Below, one piece after another: positions 55,032 through 57,005 of a stretch of 57,005 nucleotides of DNA. The notes beneath the pieces are model-generated. The model was not told where the DNA came from, made no database searches, and worked only from the letters and a program-made list of their open reading frames with translations. Origin of the DNA: Flavobacterium sp. CF136 (GTDB lineage Bacteria > Bacteroidota > Bacteroidia > Flavobacteriales > Flavobacteriaceae). The position numbers and the translations under genes were made by a program. The DNA is taken from the NCBI RefSeq assembly GCF_000282055.1, contig NZ_AKJZ01000033.1, positions 1 through 57,005 of the forward strand, in the 5' to 3' direction. Numbering within the stretch: position 1 is the first letter of the stretch; every line of letters starts with the position of its first letter.

Positions 55032-57005
55032 TTAATTAGAAACAAACCAATAGTTTAATGCTCCTCCGGGTGTCAATGAATAGGCAAAAAGGAGTCGTCC
55101 AACTGCACCGCCATAACCACCACTAAAAGTAACCGTTGCCCCGGCAGCTATCGTAGCATAATTTGAAGAAACGAAATATTGTCCGGAAGTCGTAAATGTT
55201 CCATTCACCGATAAACCAGTCCCATTAACACTACCACCACCACTGCCTGATCCTGATCCTGTCAAAGATTGTACTGCAGCATAAACATAAATAGGCGTGG
55301 TCCGAGTATTTACAATCGTTCCGTTTACTGATGTTCCTACAGTTGCGGGGTACGTCCCTGCGGTTACATGAAATCCTATCACAGGGGCCGGAATACTGGC
55401 TGTCGACATTGCTAAAGAAGTTGACATACCATCTCCTGCGGCATTGTAAGCAAGCACCCGTATCGTGTAACTCGTCGAAGCTGTGAGTCCGGAAAAAGAA
55501 CCTGAAACAGCAGTAGTAGTAATTGGGGAATCTCCATTCTTAAAAATTTTATAGCCTGTAGCTCCCGCAACAGCTGTCCAGGAAAAATTTATAGAAGAAG
55601 TAGTATTACTTGTAAGAGTCAAACCTGTAGGAGCTGGTAACATAACAGGTGTTGAAGCCGTAGACATTACTACAGAAGAGGACAAACCATCTCCCGAAGC
55701 ATTGTAAGCAAGCACCCTTATTGTATAATTAGTAGAAGCTGTGAGTCCTGAAAAAGAACCTGTAGCAGCAGTAGTCGTTATTGGAGAATCACCATTCTTA
55801 AAAATTTTATAACCTATAGCGCCTGAAACGGCAGTCCATGAAAAATTTATAGAAGATGTGGTAGTGCTTGTAAGAGTCAAACCTGTAGGAGCTCCTAACA
55901 GAGTAGACATTGACACCGAAGAACATAAAGCACCATCACCTGAAGCATTAGAGGCCAGTATCTGAACTCCATAGACTGTCGATATCGTTAATAGAGATAA
56001 TGAACCCGTAGTAGTAGTTACTGTACTTGTATATACACCATCTTTATATATTTTATAAGCAGTAGCTCCAGCAACGGCTGCCCAGGAAAAACTTATTGAT
56101 GACGGTGTGGCACTGGTAAATGTTAATCCTGTAGGTACTGTAGGCAATGTACTCATCGATACTGCAGGACAGAGTGTACCACTCCCTGATCCATTAACGG
56201 CTAGCACCTGAATACCATAGGCTGTCGAGGCAGTTAATCCAGATAATGAACCATTGTTCGCAGTTGTTGTTATACCCGTATCTGATCCTCCATTATATAT
56301 TCTATAAGCTGTAGCTCCTGCAACTGCTGTCCACGAAAAGTTTATAGACGTAGCTGTGGCACTGGTAAAAGCTAATCCTGTGGGTACAGCCGGCAATGTA
56401 CTCATCGATACAGAAGTACATAAAGTTCCATCACCTGACGCATTAGTGGCCAATACCTGAACATTATACGCCGTAGAAACTGTCAATCCTGATAATGAAC
56501 CTGTAGTTGTAGGGGCAGTTACAGTACTTACATAAATACCATTTTTATAAATTTTATAACCAGTAGCTCCTGCAACAGCTGTCCACGAAAAGTTTATATC
56601 TGATGCAGTAGCACTCGTAAAAGCTAATCCTGTCGGTGCTGCTGGTGCTGTAGTCATAGATACAGCATTAGATAAACCTCCATCACCTGACGTATTAGTA
56701 GCCAATACCTGAACATTATACGCTGTAAAGGCTAACAATCCTGATAAGGACCCTGTGGTAGTGGTCACTGTACTGATATACACACCATCTTTATAAATTT
56801 TGTAACTTATAGCACCTGTAACAGCAGTCCAGGAAAAGTTTATTGAAGTAGTTGTTGCGCTTGTAAAAACTAGTCCTGCCGGAATAGCTGGTAATGTACT
56901 CATCGATACAGCTGTGCATAAAACACCATCTCCTGAGGCATTCGATGCCAGCACCTGGACATCATAAGCTGTTGAGGCTGTTAATCCTGATAAAGAGCCT
57001 GTAGT
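55032..57005 (-). CDS. Fibronectin type III repeat protein, 5' end beyond the window
   Basis: The frame stays open to the right edge (658 codons in view), so the start lies outside. Six full FN3 repeats of about 82-84 residues plus part of a seventh are near-identical, with recurring PTGLAFTSAT, INFSWTAVAGATGYKIYKNG, GSLSGLTASTAYNVQVLA and NASGDG. Their DNA is also repeated at a period of about 246-252 bp. The last 110 residues form a different beta-rich domain with a Gly/Ser linker (SLTGSGSGSGGGSVNGTG), ending LNYWFVSN. This looks like a long surface or secreted adhesin-like protein. It precedes the Rhs gene by 88 bases on the same strand and may be cotranscribed with it. No enzyme motif is seen in this part. 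Confidence 0.85.
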   Translation of the reverse strand, partial: TTGSLSGLTASTAYDVQVLASNASGDGVLCTAVSMSTLPAIPAGLVFTSATTTSINFSWTAVTGAISYKIYKDGVYISTVTTTTGSLSGLLAFTAYNVQVLATNTSGDGGLSNAVSMTTAPAAPTGLAFTSATASDINFSWTAVAGATGYKIYKNGIYVSTVTAPTTTGSLSGLTVSTAYNVQVLATNASGDGTLCTSVSMSTLPAVPTGLAFTSATATSINFSWTAVAGATAYRIYNGGSDTGITTTANNGSLSGLTASTAYGIQVLAVNGSGSGTLCPAVSMSTLPTVPTGLTFTSATPSSISFSWAAVAGATAYKIYKDGVYTSTVTTTTGSLSLLTISTVYGVQILASNASGDGALCSSVSMSTLLGAPTGLTLTSTTTSSINFSWTAVSGAIGYKIFKNGDSPITTTAATGSFSGLTASTNYTIRVLAYNASGDGLSSSVVMSTASTPVMLPAPTGLTLTSNTTSSINFSWTAVAGATGYKIFKNGDSPITTTAVSGSFSGLTASTSYTIRVLAYNAAGDGMSTSLAMSTASIPAPVIGFHVTAGTYPATVGTSVNGTIVNTRTTPIYVYAAVQSLTGSGSGSGGGSVNGTGLSVNGTFTTSGQYFVSSNYATIAAGATVTFSGGYGGAVGRLLFAYSLTPGGALNYWFVSN

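Noticed and set aside
55032..57005. Repeats considered as a CRISPR array
   Set aside because: The period is about 250 bp and the repeats translate into FN3 domains; there are no short repeats with spacers.

Overview
The window looks like the chromosome of a member of the Bacteroidota, most likely Flavobacterium or a close relative. Reasons: AT-rich intergenic DNA, lack of Shine-Dalgarno sites, two SusC/SusD pairs, a hybrid two-component regulator, a type IX secretion (T9SS) sorting tail and DUF6443-type Rhs proteins. All calls come from reading the sequence and recalling families; no database search was run.

Layout. (1) 45-653: ECF sigma factor, followed by about 1.3 kb with no convincing gene. 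(2) 1919-5390: translationally coupled L-amino-acid oxidase and 2-oxoacid decarboxylase, which would turn an amino acid into an aldehyde. (3) 5391-6248: a small ORF of doubtful status, a broken gene fragment and the GH16 promoter region. (4) 6249-21957: polysaccharide-utilisation locus 1 (PUL1) with GH16 endoglucanase, GH10 xylanase, surface glycan-binding protein, SusD, SusC, a 1382-residue hybrid two-component regulator and a GH3 exo-glycosidase. A 27-bp direct-repeat motif occurs upstream of GH16, susC and GH3 and is the best candidate operator of the regulator.

(5) 22335-36019: nitrite/nitric oxide module. The minus-strand operon is nirK with a fused cytochrome c, a second cytochrome c, a NirV-like protein, a Sco protein and a porin. 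The divergent plus-strand operon is ric (Fe-S repair), nrdD, a separate 54-codon gene for the NrdD glycyl-radical tail, nrdG, a heme-copper-oxidase-like membrane protein and a CopD-like protein. An NsrR-like Rrf2 regulator and the quinol NO reductase norB follow. The set would take nitrite to N2O while repairing Fe-S clusters and making dNTPs without oxygen. Crp/Fnr-like palindromes precede nirK, norB and the shared divergent region. No nitrate or N2O reductase is in the window.

(6) 36460-37936: unknown exported protein plus a WD40-like lipoprotein. (7) 38314-48514: PUL2 with a large secreted GH128 beta-1,3-glucanase-like protein, SusD and SusC; no regulator is visible. (8) 49208-57005: decayed IS1-family transposase, an ankyrin lipoprotein, an Rhs/YD-repeat protein ending in a lipase-like domain (a probable toxin-immunity pair) and a fibronectin-III repeat protein cut by the window edge.

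The most unusual items are the NrdD split, the three-copy PUL operator, the NO-module operators and the Rhs-lipase/ankyrin pair.
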